DNA of 64,000 nt from Phragmites australis (GCF_958298935.1 NC_084921.1:38163001-38227000); one strand, 5' to 3'; positions 22,190 through 35,434 are shown, counted from the stretch's first letter. Numbers and translations are program-made. The notes: generated from the sequence alone by a model not told the origin.

Positions 22190-23300
22190 ACCAACTTAAA
22201 CCGAAGCATAAAACTCACCTGTCTCAAAGAGTTCTGGATACTTCTTGCGTATTTTCTCATTGAGCTCCCAAGTTGCTTTTCGCTTGGTTTGGTTTGTTCA
22301 TTGAACTTTCACACACTTAATAGTTCTCCTCCTCATGACTCACTCTAAAGAGTCTAATATGCGCACTAGGTGACATTCCATAGTCAAGTCATGCTCAATA
22401 GTGATTAGCTCTAGGTCAATCTTGTGTTCAGGGTCTCTCAGATACTTTCTTAACATAGATACATGAAAGACATTATGTACTCCATGCATTGAATTTGGCA
22501 ACTATAACCGATACGCTAAACTGCCAACTCGAGCTATGATCAAGAACGGCCCAATATACCTCAAGTTAAGCTTTTCTGTGGTATCAAACGGTACAACTCT
22601 TTTGGTCGGCGATACCCTAAGAAGAACCTGGTCACCAACTGCAAACTCTAGATTCCGCCTTCTGACATCTACATAACTCTTCTGCTAACTCTGGGCAGCC
22701 AACAGATTCTGGTGTATTTCTTGCACCTTCTCATGTCTCTTGAACCCAGTCCGAACCAAATAAATACCTCTCACCAACAAAATTATAGCACAATGGTGAA
22801 ACACACCTTCGATCATACAAGGCCTTAAACGGATCCATCTTGATACTAGTCTGGTAACTGTTATTATAGGCAAACTCAGCCGACGCTAGATGATCCTCCC
22901 AGCTGCCCTTCCAGGAAAGGACGCAAGCATGTAACATATCTTCCAAGATTTAAATGGTCCGCTCTGACTGACCATTTGTCTAAGGATGAAAGGTTGTACT
23001 AAAAGTAAGCTTTGTACCCAATGCACTTTGCAAGCATTGCCAAAAATTAGACACGAACTTGGGACCCCGATCTGAAACAATTGAGTTGGGCACACCATGC
23101 AGCCTCACTACTTCCTTAATATACAAAGGAACCAAATCCGGTGCCAAAATAGTCATCTTCATTGGAATGAAATGCGCTGATTTAGTGAGTCTATCCACAA
23201 CTACCCATATACCATCTCTCGCTCGAGGTGAGCGAGGTAACCCAATCACAAAGTCCATAGTGATATATTCCCATTTCTACTATGGGATATCCAAAGGCTT
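22190..23300 (-). pseudogene. Integrase and C-terminal fragment of chromovirus-type pol
   Basis: The minus strand encodes [25 protein letters not shown], a [14 protein letters not shown] catalytic-Asp motif, then in other frames WEDHLASAEFAYNNSYQ and ALYDRRC. Downstream degenerate sequence resembles the C-terminal region that precedes the chromodomain. Frames are broken several times. It is clearly integrase of the GKGRP/chromovirus kind and not of the Tat element upstream. Confidence 0.85.
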
Positions 23301-23337
23301 CAATAAATCAGCAGGATTTTTATGCTCAGCTTTCATA

Positions 23338-24040
23338 TTGCTACTAAGGTGGTCTAAACTGCAACTAAAAACAGAATTCAGAATCTATCTAAAATTTCAT
23401 GCAGCAAGCTTCACATTTTTATATCTTCCACACCATAAATCCAAAAAAACTCAGAATTCATTTGGACATATAAATTTTCATCCTCTACATTCTTGGTATA
23501 ATAAATTTTCACAGGAAAGGACATTAAGATGGCATAAAGCATAACTGAACCTCGACTGAATTTTTTGTCGTCAAAACACAATAGCCAACTTAAAAAATCC
23601 ATAAATCCTAATCCACTTGGGATAAAATCATGAAATTTCATGATAATATAGATCTCTAAATCCCCTACAACTTCGCTTCATATCGTACCCTCAAATTACC
23701 CCATTATGATGGCCAAAAACTGTTTCAATCTATACTGTCCAGGCTCTCGTCAGAGAAAAACAGCCAAGTTGTACCAACGATATCTCCCAAACCACAGGGG
23801 TTATGAAGGTGATCTTGGTCCCAAAACAAAGGTATTAAAGTCCTCTAACCTTTGTCTATGGTGGACAAATTTATTTCGGCCATTAACTTGTCCAAAAACG
23901 ACGTTGAACAGAGACTGCACAAACTGACGGATTTCGGAATATGGACGAAATTGATTTCGACCAAACCCCTTACTAAATCCCCTCTAAACTCGTGACTAAA
24001 ACCTCATAAATCAACCAAATAGAGGGGATTAGGGTGGCAC
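23338..24040 (-). repeat. Truncated second LTR copy
   Basis: Matches 21148-21847 along its whole length with scattered substitutions and small indels (both carry AAGATGGCATAAAGCATAAC and CTATACTGTCCAGGCTCTC). It stops abruptly at about 24040, where the sequence changes to the low-copy exon-bearing region. Confidence 0.85.
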
Positions 24041-24532
24041 TTGATAAATCAAGTAGTTTGTTGCACTTGATAAACTTGAGATGGGACTGTTGTATCACAG
24101 TATGCAGGAATTGTCTGGTTATGAACTTGAGTCTGGTTAGCTGATTTGATTCCTATTCGCCAAAAACTTTGACGCATTAGTATCATTATGTGGTACTAAC
24201 AAACTTAAACCTACTCTCGAAATTACCTATCTTGCGAGATTGCTGCTCCCGATCCTGGTGGTTATGACTTATGACTTAATAACCTATTTGCCTACATAGC
24301 TTTTCTTGAACACTGATGTAATTCGGAATTCATAATTTCACATGTCAGCCTTGATATTGCAAGTTATTGACATTTGTAATGCTCTTTGTAGACTTAAACA
24401 AATTTGTCGAGACATGTCGAAATGATGAGGTACATGATTGCTTTACTGTTTCATCATTTATTCTTTTAGGGCGGCATAGATATCCTTTAATCAGATCCAT
24501 ATTACTTCCTCTTCTTTGTGCGTTATAGATAG

Positions 24533-27500
24533 TCTCTTGTGAAAAAGAAACACTGGCAAGAAGCTTATACAATCTTTAGGTTATTGCTCAAACAAGGTTG
24601 TCCAGCGGAGACAGATGAAGTAATCTTCTACACTGAGGAAATTTTAGTAATCCACTCTTTTGTATGTTTTCACTCTCACTTTATGCCTCAGTTATGCTTT
24701 CATCTCCATTACATGCTGGTTTGTCACGTTTTTATTATTTTCACTAGACGGCACAATTTAGTGCATAATGCTGCACTTCCATCTCAATTTACAGATTACT
24801 GACAGGACAATTCTAGACAAGCAGATTATTCATGGAGCTTTATACAAACTTTGGAAGGATGAATACATAGATTCAGAGGTTTGTTGTATAAACTCAACAG
24901 ATGTAGCATTTCTTGCTTAGACAAGCTTTCTCTACTTCATCCTTCTTACAATTTTATGTCCCTTTACTTTGGAGTCGCTGCTTCCAAATATTTGTCACAA
25001 TGTTTCCACTCTCTACCCCTACTTTAATGATGTGAAAGAGGTCAAGTGGTCGAGTATGTCATTTAATAGGGCATGTGTGTTCATTTCTCATTAACTTTTT
25101 TTAGAGTTAGCGCCTCCTTGGTCTTTGCGTGTAGCGGATGTGGACAAATATTGTGAAATATAATGAATAGTTTAGAATGAAGAAAAGCTGACAAACCGCT
25201 TTGTCTTTCATGTTCATTGAACCATTCATCTACTTATCTACTTTGATAGTTTTCTATATTTCTGAACCAGACTAACGACCTCATCATCCTTAGAAATGTG
25301 TTATGAACTGTCGTGTTACTTCAGGAATGAGTTCAGTGCCCCTAGTGGTACTGTGGTATGTACACCCCTCTACACCATCCATTGTGCATCGGAGTGTTTG
25401 TTACACCTTATCTTTATTCAACATTCGAACTTTTTGTTATTAATCGGCACCATTTCTATGCTTCATTTTAATAGTCCATCTAGCGCTAGTCGTAGGCGTA
25501 CAACGTACATTCAAATTTCAAAATGGTGTAGAACACATCCCAGATCCCACAGTACAATGCACACAAGCATTGCACAATGGATGGTGTTGACATGCATGTG
25601 CCAGACGTGCATGTGCCAGTAGGTGGACACATTTTCATTTGCTTAGTACTTCCATATTGTTGGCATGGAGGGATGGAGGAGGCTAGGCTAGCTGAAAGTT
25701 ATTTATAGATCTAAGGGCACAAGGTGATCCTGTTTTTCAGGGTCAGAAGGGGTAGAGAAAATGCCTTGAGCCAGTGTCCAAGTACCAAGTGCTGAAGTAC
25801 CAGCCCCAATGGACTAACCATTGCTTCTCCATGAGGCTCACTTCTGTGAATAGTACTCAAAGCCTTAAGCTCCTTAATCTAAACCAAGACTTGTAAGTTG
25901 GTAACACCGAGAAATCATAGAACTTCCACCCAAAAGTTCCACAATAGCATAGATAGAGTTAAATGTGTTCTGCTAGCAACTATATTTAGCTAATTAATGA
26001 GCTAAAGAACAAACACTCCATAAAACAATTTATGTGAAAGTGATTTTTTGCCCAACTTTCAATGCTGAAAGTTGGCAGGCTGGAAGTAGGAAAAAGTTAG
26101 ATGCTTCTATTGTCACTTTTTTTTTTGTGCTTTTGTTTTGCTCTAAATGAAATAGAGTAGGTGACAAAGAAGATATTCCTTTTGCAAACATGTGAGCCGT
26201 ACCATCAGTGCCGAGTTCTGCAGCAATATTGCCAAATAGAGATATGATTTTTATGTCAACTTCAACTTTTATTTTCCTGGAGCAAATCTTTCAGAATACT
26301 TGGACCTGATTGCCAGACTAAGCCAAGGAATTGACCACTCGATTATTGGATTCAGCAGTGAAGAACTGAAGATAATCGCGGAACTGTTACACTTATCGCT
26401 ATTTGGCAATATTGCTGCAGGTCCAAGTATTCTGAAAGTTATGACGCATATTGTTTTGTCCAAGGAATATGTAGTAGAGTAGTAGTTAGATAAATATTTG
26501 TACGCATATTGCTTTGTACGCTAATTAGGCACAACAAAAAACTGTTTTTGCTGACAATGAGTTAATTATATTTGCAGAGAGTCAATTCTGCAACAGGAAC
26601 AGGAAACACACAGTTCTTTGTGTGGAGAGTGAAAAATACATTTCGGGAACAGTTCATCGATCATCTTTATCATGCTGCTTTAAATTTGCACCAAATGTTC
26701 AATTACATGGCTGAACTTCTACTCGAGGTTAGTTGTGACGATCTTTCACAAGTGCAATAATCCCTTGTAGTACTTGCCTTGCTTAAAGTTATATTCTTTA
26801 ATTGAGAGTAAATAGCACAGAAGGTTTCGAGACTCACATCGCATGTTTATGTCACTTGGGTCCCTAAACCTGAGAATTGCTTGTTTAGATCCCTGACTTT
26901 ATAAGTGGGTCAACTCAGGTCAAAATTTTAATTGGAAAATGGTAATTGGATATGACATAATGCCTTGGCTAATCAGATTTGTTGTTTGACTACATGATCA
27001 AATCAAATCAATGGAATATTGTGTATTTTATATGCATGTTTAAATAAATTTTACAACCTTTCTTTTGATATTTCTTGGCCAGCTGCATTAACTCTAGCTT
27101 ACACAAGATCATCATTCCATTGCATTAGTTGTTGCTAATTAAGTTTTGGGTTTATACTTGCCTTTGATGCTTATACAAATGTGCAGTTCTCAAGTTTGGT
27201 GGCACAAGTGACGTATCCGTGGTTTTAGGAACTGTGTTGTGCCGCTGCAGTTTACTCTTACTTTTACTTTTCAAGATGTACCTCCGGACTGATAATTGTA
27301 TGCCTTGTGTGTTCATAGTGCATACATCAAAGATTCAAGCCAAATCGTTTGGCAATTGCGTATTTTATGTTTCTTTACTGATACACATTTCCATAAGCCT
27401 GTTTCATTGGGGTCATGATGTCCCTCTCATTAGTTCGTCACAAGCAATGGCAGATTTAGGGTTTAGGCAAAGAGGCCCCGAGCAGAGAAACCATATATTG

Positions 27501-29107
27501 GAACATATGTTTGGTGATGAATTTTTTTTTGCATATATACTAATGAAAATTCAACTTTCTGATACCAAGCAGATTGTACAAGTTAATGATTTCATTCAAA
27601 CTAAGTATTGCTGCAACTTTTTCTCAAAACCAATATCATTTTTTTGGGTGATTTCTCAAAATCAGTGTCTTCTTTTATACTTCTCAAAACCAGTATCTTG
27701 AGTCTTGTTTCATCACCGCTCTTTAGTAAGAGTTAAGCTAGCAACTAGATTTTGTTGATTTTATCATAACCGTGCGGCATGGCAATAGAGCATCTCAATT
27801 CAGGTTGTGATTCCGCAAAGAAGATGGGAAATGATAGTTTAAGGGGAGTGTGAGTAGCTGTTAGTTCTTCCAAGTCCCCACTATTCTTCATAAAATCAAA
27901 GACGAATAATTCCCCTTGTCTTTTCTAATTCTCTGAAGGTAGGTGGAATTTGGTGTTCCTCTTTATCGGTTGTTCTATCTCCAAATTAGCATCTGAACTT
28001 CTCTTAGAGGAAAATCTAAAAAATCTAGTTTGGTATGACAACATGGGCTTTGGACTCTATTTGGATTTAGCATTCGTGAGTGGTGACTAGAAATTCCAGT
28101 GACAGCTTAATGCATGTGCAGGACGCTTACCAGCTTTACTACGCAGGCCCATTAGTACCCTTTAGCACCTGATTGGCAGAGCAGGAAGATAAGCACTTAA
28201 GCAGATGTTAAAGTCAGTTCGACATTAATATTTCCTTTCCTCTTATATAGGGAGAAAAACTGTTCTTAAAAAATTGTTCAGCTAATAATGTATTAAGTGG
28301 GAAGTAACAATTGGATGCACAATCTTATTCCAACGGGTACAATTAGTATGATTCAAAATTTGGACATGGCATGGAATAGCGACCTGTAGATTTGTCAATT
28401 TTACTACCACTGTTTTCAGTCAGATCCGAACCTGCAATGTTTGGCTTGATTTGTTAGTATCATTTAAGATTTGGATATATGGTATGGAACAGCAGCCTGT
28501 AGATTTGTCAATTTTACAGTTTATAGTCAGCATCCATACCTTCAAAGTTTGGCATGATTTGTCTTAATTTTCAACTTCCCAGTGTTTAGTTGATAACAAA
28601 AATGAAGTGCATGTCAGACTTTCTATGTGCCACAGAACCCCATACACTGCTTAAATACAATGTACCTCATACACTGCTTAAATACAATGTATTTCAGGGT
28701 TCAAAGGATGAAACCAAGCTTCGTAACAGAAAGAACATTTTGATCCTAGCTCTCACTAGACATGATGAGTCCCTCATGCTGTTCCATTATTTTTTAGAAC
28801 ACTGGAACAGGTGCTGGTCCGTCCTAAATGTAAATATTGGACTATGTAAACTTAGATGACTGAATATCATAGCTTTCCTTTTTGCAGATGGGCCTTTATT
28901 TATGCATTATGTATTATGGTGTCGTTTCGGTATCTTGCTGATGCCAATTACAATGAAATTTACCATATGGAGTTCGGAGCTGTGTTGGGCCTTCCGTATT
29001 GGACAAATGAATGGCGATTTGGTAAATGTGCCATGCTCGCTTCAGGCGACCAGGGTACTAATTTCAGCCAATTGAGCAATTGTATTTGGCATATCGAATA
29101 CGGTTGA
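24533..29107 (+). pseudogene. Unrecognised multi-exon gene, 5' end missing, one exon scrambled
   Basis: I do not recognise the product. Exon-like blocks flanked by AG and GT lie in order: 24533-24619 (KKKHWQEAYTIFRLLLKQGC), 24795-24878 (ILDKQIIHGALYKLWKDEY), 26578-26727 (NTQFFVWRVKNTFREQF), 28698-28810 (LALTRHDESLMLFHYFLEHW) and 28888-29107 (WAFIYALCIMVSFRYLADAN), ending at a stop. Lengths and phases fit: the first three are multiples of three, and the last two join in phase 2. Another exon (SEYLDLIARLSQG ... LHLSLFGNIAA) lies at about 26288-26420, with its two edges present in reverse orientation next to it. The 5' part is absent; the broken gypsy LTR ends about 490 bp upstream. The protein seems helical, with no transmembrane segment or known motif. 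It may be a dead gene or a captured fragment. Confidence 0.45.
26218..26438. repeat. Two nested short inverted repeats around an exon
   Basis: 26218-26239 is the perfect reverse complement of 26399-26420 (22 bp), and 26288-26308 is the perfect reverse complement of 26418-26438 (21 bp). The right-hand partners overlap by three bases; the left-hand partners are 48 bp apart. The order is B'-C-...-B-C'. Reading the minus strand out of the left copy continues the exon frame (LFGNIAAELGTDG) to a GT donor. Confidence 0.9.
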
Positions 29108-30699
29108 CTCCTTCACAGCTAAGGACCATCGATATTTCTTTTCTTTTCCCTTTTTTGTATCGACATTTCTTCTGTGCGTTTGGTAATGCTAATTCATTCA
29201 AGTTTTTTAGTTTTTCACTAAATTGTTATGTCTTGGTGTTTGGATGAATGCGTGGTGGTTCCCCTCGGTATTAGAGGTTTGTTCAGTGTAGCAACCTACA
29301 CCAACCCATGCCAGTTCTTTGACAAGTCCTCGCCTCATCTTAGCTTCCTGTTTGAAAGGTGGAAATGAAAATCGGAACTGTTTAGTTTGAAGTCAAGGGC
29401 GGACGAACTTTTGTACTGCTTGTCACATTTCACGTGCATATGTTTCATTGCAATACTCTGGTTCCATTGGCATTCTGGTCTCTTTTTTTTACAACTGAAT
29501 TCTCTTTCCGATACCTACATTGGAGGTTTTAAATGGAAATACACGTCTAGAGATTGGAACCCGGATCACCATTCGCTCGCATGCACAAATTTCACGGATC
29601 CCTGGGCATTGGTAGCACAAATTTCATTTCCGCCGACCCTCTGTTTTCCAATCCCGTGTCACCACTCACTAGCTTGGATGTCGACCAAATTCTGCTCTTA
29701 TTGGCGTGTCACCGATGATGGCAGGTGGATAATCGCAAGTTGCAAGAACTCGGGTATTGCGCCACTTGGAACGGCCATCAGCGTCCTAGGCAGGCAGGCA
29801 GGCATGCATGTACGGCCATGGACTTCTGCGAGACGTGCACTACCGTATGACGTCCATGTGCGTACCAGCACCTATAGACTACAGCTAAGATACACTTCTG
29901 GGTCAACTGCAATAGCTGGAAACAAATATGTTACTATTGAAGCTATACAATGATCATCCAAGTTGGTCCCTTGCGCTATTCCTCAGGCAGCCGATCCGAG
30001 TTCGATTCTCGACAATTATCTCCAAAAATGCTCGCTCAGCACCTCTGTTACCGGATGGGTGTGAGCCTCCGTATTGAAAAAAATGCAATGCTCATCCATC
30101 CATTCTTCGCTCTGTCCATGTGGAGGAATGTTCGACGACGTCCAGGCAACGTAAACAACAGCATGAAAAGGCTGTACACAAGTCGGGAGTCTTCGGCGAC
30201 CGCGTACAAGGCAAATACCGTACGTACTTGCAGCTATGATGATTGTTTCCGCGCGCCAATCCAGCGCGCGTATCACACAATGGGGATCGAAGCAGCTGTG
30301 GATTTGGCCCTTCGGTGCACCAAATATATGTGTCGTGCCCATGTGTCTGCTGGATGATTTGTAACGACTGGTGTTTCCTAGTGGCTTCTGAAAGTCTCAA
30401 GCAGATAATCACCTTTCGTTGTCCATGACACCATGTGTGTTTATCGACTTTATAACAATTGTTATGGCAGGGCTTCCTCTGTCTCCATGAACATAGTACT
30501 CCCTCCATTCACGATTATATCACCGTTAATCCTCTGACCATTACATATTGTGCAGTATATAGCTTCAAGTGTACAGCACTATTAGAATGATTTTTGTTAC
30601 ACCTATTTAATATAGTCGCGTGAAGTAACTAGAATTTTCGAGAATTATTGCTAGTATTTCCAAGCGTGCATGCAAAATTCACATTTCCTACTCGGAAAG
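29108..30699. other. Intergenic, nothing firmly recognised
   Basis: Open frames at 29387-29953 and 29950-30357 (+) lack domain-like composition. A Stowaway-like end, CTCCCTCCATTC, occurs near 30500 but no matching second end was found. Confidence 0.4.
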
Positions 30700-31038
30700 T
30701 CAAGTCCGGAGTCGGTGAAGTGGTATGCAGTTGTAAAATCCCTCGATGAGACGATGAGCATCTCCCTCTGAATATACATGTGTTTGCGGTGGTTGGGTAA
30801 GTTTCACATCGCTTGAAGGGAAGGCTGCCTTGCTTCGACAGCTCGCTACATTGCAATACAAGCAACCCTTGCACACAACAACTTGCTTCAGAATTGTCAG
30901 CTTCACTAAAATAGCACGATCCGCATCACCTGGGATTCCTATGAATATTTTTACTGCATCCCCAATGTTAAGAGTACTTGGCACCAGGCTACCACGATAT
31001 GTATATACGTTTGACCCACCGGCCACGGAGGCAGACAT
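30700..31038 (-). CDS. Hypothetical protein fragment, 112 aa
   Basis: An open frame on the minus strand with a reasonable amino-acid balance (starts MSASVAGGSNVYTYRG). It contains a Cys cluster, CKGCLYCNVASC. An AG just before the ATG and a GT-rich position after FIGIPG mean it may be exon debris instead of a whole gene. I recognise no family; it could equally be chance. Confidence 0.25.
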   Translation of the reverse strand: MSASVAGGSNVYTYRGSLVPSTLNIGDAVKIFIGIPGDADRAILVKLTILKQVVVCKGCLYCNVASCRSKAAFPSSDVKLTQPPQTHVYSEGDAHRLIEGFYNCIPLHRLRT

Positions 31039-31629
31039 CCTCCTGTAATATATTATCTACAGCTACCAACCTATAAATACATATTAGAGAAAACGGAGAT
31101 TGCCCTGGGATCCTATTGATTGGCTGCAACCGATCAGGATTTACAGGAAACCAGACCCTTGACCTGTGGAGCTTTGTTTGTAGTCTGTTAATCTGTGGCC
31201 TGATCGAACATTTTTATTTTATGTTGCTACGACGGAGTCCTACCAAACATGTGGTGTGGTGTTACCCTGCAGCACTGCAGTCAATGGATGATGAACAGGA
31301 GCCAAGGCACCAATGGCTCTCGATCCCTGGCTTTGTATAGTGCCATGTGACGTGACAGAATAATTTGCCCGGGCATGTGGGCTTTCGGAAGTTTGATTTG
31401 ATTGTAGCCAATGAATGTCATCAGATCGTGCCTGATCGATCCAGCATAAATCTGCATGGAAATGGGATTCGGACGCCGCTTCGTTCATGTACTCTTCTAA
31501 CATTGAGCACAGTTGTTATCTACCAGAGAAAGAAATGGACTACGTTTGTTGGGCAAAACGAATTCAAGCTAATGATTTGGATGTAGCAACCGATGGCTGT
31601 TCCAATCGGCATGATATTTTTGTGTAATG
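31039..31629. other. Intergenic, nothing recognised
   Basis: No coding or repeat signal that I can support. Confidence 0.4.
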
Positions 31630-32015
31630 CCTAAGATTTGGTTAGAACTTGGATGTGCGCCTTTTATTTGAGTTTTTTCCCCCAGAGTGTGATCATGTGA
31701 TTTCTCGATTCATCCTCGCCACTTGGTTGCTGTGGAAAGAGCGGAATGCTAGAGTGTTTGGCTCTGCTTTTCGGACGGCGGACAGCCTCTTCTCCTGCAT
31801 CAGGGATGAAGCCAAGCTCTGGATGGCAGCGGGCAGGCACAGGCTCCAAGCATTGTGGCCTTGATTTTCATGTTTCCATCATATGCCCTCGCTTGTTCTT
31901 GTTTCCTAGCAAATTACAACTTACTGTTGGGCCTGCCGCGTTCGGCCTAATGCGCATCGTACTTTTTGGTCCATTTTTTGTCTTTCTTTCTATTAAATGA
32001 CACGCATTCGAAAAA
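31630..32015 (+). mobile_element. L1-type LINE, 3' end fragment
   Basis: A plus-strand frame reads ATWLLWKERNARVFG followed by RDEAKLWMAAGRHRLQALWP and a stop at about 31864. This is the typical C-terminus of plant L1 ORF2. A short 3' UTR ends in a TTAAATGACACGCATTCG-type tail and an A run at about 32014. It is 5'-truncated, as most LINE copies are. Confidence 0.8.
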
Positions 32016-35000
32016 AACGTGATTTCTGGATCGATGGGTTTGAAAGAAGATTAGATTATATATTTCTGAAAAATATCATTTCTATCAGTACGTAGAATGT
32101 CATGTTCAACAGAAGCTGCCCATTCATGCGGCAATGTGGATGAGAACTGCTACCGCTTGTCTACAAGGAAAGAACGAAAACAAAGGTTGCGTTTTCGGAC
32201 GTGCAGTGTGAAACCGAACCATTTGTATCGCTTGTTTGTTTCAGCTGAAAATCGTAAATATTAGCTGATGGTGGTGTGTAAGAAGCTGAATTGTAAAATC
32301 TGTATTGTAAAAACTGAATTATAGATTATTATGATCTGATAAAAGGTGAATTACTGAATTGTTACGAGCTGAATGTTGGATGCGCCGATTCCTGCATTCT
32401 GCTGCACAAGGAGCCGTCGCGATGTACATGTCCGCAAAGTGCAACGCACTTCAGAACTTCAGTACTGTATCTGACTATCTGTACAAGCATACTACTAGTA
32501 CTCCTACGTAGTAGCTAGCAAGCCCAGACAACTTACCGGTCCAGGCAGGCAGGGCCGAGGTGCTCTGCGCAAGGAAGAGCACAAGTCGCGAGGCGCGCGC
32601 GCCCGTGATGTGATGAGCTAGCAAGAAGCAGCGACATGCCCCACCCAGTCCGGCCTTCCACTGGATGGCTAGTTTCTTCCCAAGCCTATTTTTAGTACAA
32701 GAATATCAGCCTTGTTTTTAGTTTCTGAGATTTTTATAGTATTAAAGGCTACTTTTATTTCTCAAAAATCATAGCTAGAGAAGTAAAAAAAACGTATTAT
32801 TATTTCAGCTTTTGACTTATAAAAAACAGAATTCACTGAAAACCTAAACATGGACAGATCGGGGGTGCTGGGGGCTTCATCCTACCTTACAGGAACATAA
32901 GAGAAAAAAAGAAGATGAAAAGATGAAGATAAAGATGGAGAGCTCCTACTTCTCAACTCCGTCATTGGACTCCTACAATTTAAGATGATCGACATGGAAG
33001 TGCCTTGATTATACTAGCACAAGTTATATGATACTGTACTTCAAGAGTGTGATATCGAGCCATAGAGGTCAACGGCACGTATATATCCAAACAAGATCAA
33101 CACTCTAAGTGCTGTCATGATTACACTGATGATTCGTTAGGCGAAGGAACGGAGGGAGCTAGGCATGTTAACCATGTCCGGTGCTCTACGTACAGGTCAC
33201 GTATCCAAACGCGCTCGATCACGTTGACGCGATAGAGTTAGTTACTTTAGCTATATCACCGCAAGAACCGGTGCCCTTGTGCAAAACAGAAACGCTTAAT
33301 ACGACGATTTTTGCTGGTGATCACTGGGGCTAGTTCGTGGCTGGGTGTGGTGGGGGGGGGGGTGGATTCTATGGATACGTGCTGCAGAAATTAAGTACTC
33401 CTGCAGCACCATGCATGCCCGATTGAAGAAACGGGCGCCGTGCGCGATGCCGCTTTTAGCGCCGGGCATTAGGGGCCGGCGCGGCACCAACGCAAACCCA
33501 ACAGATTATACTATATCCAATCCGTAGCGGCTGCTGTACAGCGCACAGGCGTGGAATTATTGCGCGCCGCCGCCGGACGGCTGCTTATCTGCGCCGCGAC
33601 GTCTCCGGAACATGGCCAACGGCAAAATTCCAAGCCGGGGTATAACTGTTGAGGGCTTGAGCCGGTTGAATACAGCTTGAGGCTAGCTAGACAAGGGAGA
33701 ACTAGGAACACCTGTTTAATTACAGGTGTCTACTGTGTGCAGTAATATACAAGTAGCTACATATATGTGCAGGATAAGTGTCTTCAGGTGCTTTTACAGG
33801 AAATATGGGTGCTTTTATAGAAAAATGCAAATATTAGACGTGGTAACATTAATCACAAATTTAAGTATGTAGATGTTAATGTGTCATGGAAGTGTCGTGC
33901 CGCCGAACAAATACGTCGGGAGCGACGCTGTAATTTGATTTTAGATAGGATTAAAAAAGGAGAAATAGATTATCTGCTAATTTTTCTCATAATTTTTTTT
34001 AAAACGAGTCCTATATCTATAGCCGATGACAAGGCTCGGAGGCTAGAGTACGAGAATGAATGACAAAAATAAATAAATTATTCGAATTTAGAATTTTTTA
34101 TTAAATAAGAGAAGAGTAGGAAGAACAAATAATATGAAAGGTAACTCGTGTTTTATACTGTAGAGATTCATTGTGAGGAAAACAATCCTCTTCCTTTGAT
34201 CATCAAACGTACGAAGACAACACTTAGTCTACTCTTAATGGGTGGTATCATGCAATTTATAGATCTCACGTAAGATTTTTCATTGATTTGGTAGAGAACT
34301 AAATAATAAAGCACGAAATTCAACATTTTTGGTCCACTGTCATAGAGAAAACACATGCAATAATTAATTGTCTTAGAAGCCCCTAAGAAAAAAAACAATA
34401 TGATGCTATACATTAGAGAGGTTGTTTCGACACATGAATTATTGTTCTCCGTGTGACATGTTAGTCTTGATATAATAATATGATATTATACATTAGGAGC
34501 ACAGACGAGAGTGCAATTTGTGATGCATGAACTTCTCCTCCCAAATGCGCTAACCTAAGATTGATTCAAAATAACGGCACAAACTAAACCCACAAGCAGC
34601 TGCGTGTGTACACGTTATGAGTTACGACACATGCATGCCAGCACTACTCTACCAGCTATGCGTAGCACGTTGGCAACCGGTGTTATCCAAATAAGAGATC
34701 GAGCAGGCGCGCATGGCCTCCATTTGTTGCGTGCTGGTGTTGCACAATGCGAACACATCCCTACACGGGCAACTGGACCATGAAAGCAAAAGGATATATA
34801 CAAGAATATCACAGGCGCCTACAGTTGAGTGTGGACATGTGAAGGTGCTGGCTGCATGGCTTTGATTAGTGTGAGCTGCGAAGTTGCTTGGAAGCTTTGA
34901 CCATCCCCAACCTTTTGTGTTGGTGCAAGAATGTGATCAACATTTTGTTTTTGAGCTGGTCAGGTTTGACATTTGGATGCTTGGTAACTAGCCACAATTT

Positions 35001-35434
35001 GCAAAAATTATGAATACTGACAGAATCAACACATGACCAGATGCTTACGCACATCTGTTTGGACTAGATGTCATCGTAACATACAGTGCCCAGCATGGAC
35101 AGTGATGTAACTAAAATTAGACAACCCAGCAAGGCTCGAGCAAGCTACTGGTGGCAAGTCATAAGCTACAAGCAATTTGATCCGAAACAGAAGCACCTGC
35201 TCTGTTCAGTGTAGATAACCAGTGATTACCAGAAATGCCCCAATCTGCTCTACTTCCGGCTCTTTGTTGCCTCATAACAACACTATTGTTCCTCTTGTTA
35301 TTACACATGTTGATCATATCCAGCATGACCACACGCGCAGTCAGACCATTGCCAGAAAATTAAGACAAAGCGTGGCGCGTTACAAAAATGGTAAAAGTTA
35401 ACCCCAAAATGTCCTTACGGCGAATCTCAACGCG
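32016..35434. other. Long stretch without recognised genes
   Basis: AT-rich, low-copy looking sequence. A G run lies at 33350-33362, and a GC-rich patch at 33410-33620 has open frames on both strands but no domain. I see nothing I can name. Confidence 0.4.

Larger units (their letters stand above)
19786..24040 (-). mobile_element. Collapsed chromovirus-type Ty3/gypsy element
   Basis: Read on the minus strand, a truncated 5' LTR piece (24040-23338) joins directly to an integrase fragment (about 23335-22190), then a polypurine tract and a complete 3' LTR (22111-19786). Gag, protease, RT and RNase H are absent. The LTR copies are direct repeats with moderate divergence, so insertion is old. The right LTR piece lacks both its ends, so the element has lost DNA on both sides. 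Confidence 0.8.

Noticed and set aside
29387..30357. 188-codon and 135-codon plus-strand frames
   Set aside because: Composition is irregular, with no domain or homology cue, and other frames are open over the same region.
33345..33362. G and C homopolymer runs (also near 22167, 38279, 41971 and 42257)
   Set aside because: Simple homopolymers prone to sequencing error; no G-quadruplex spacing that I would defend.
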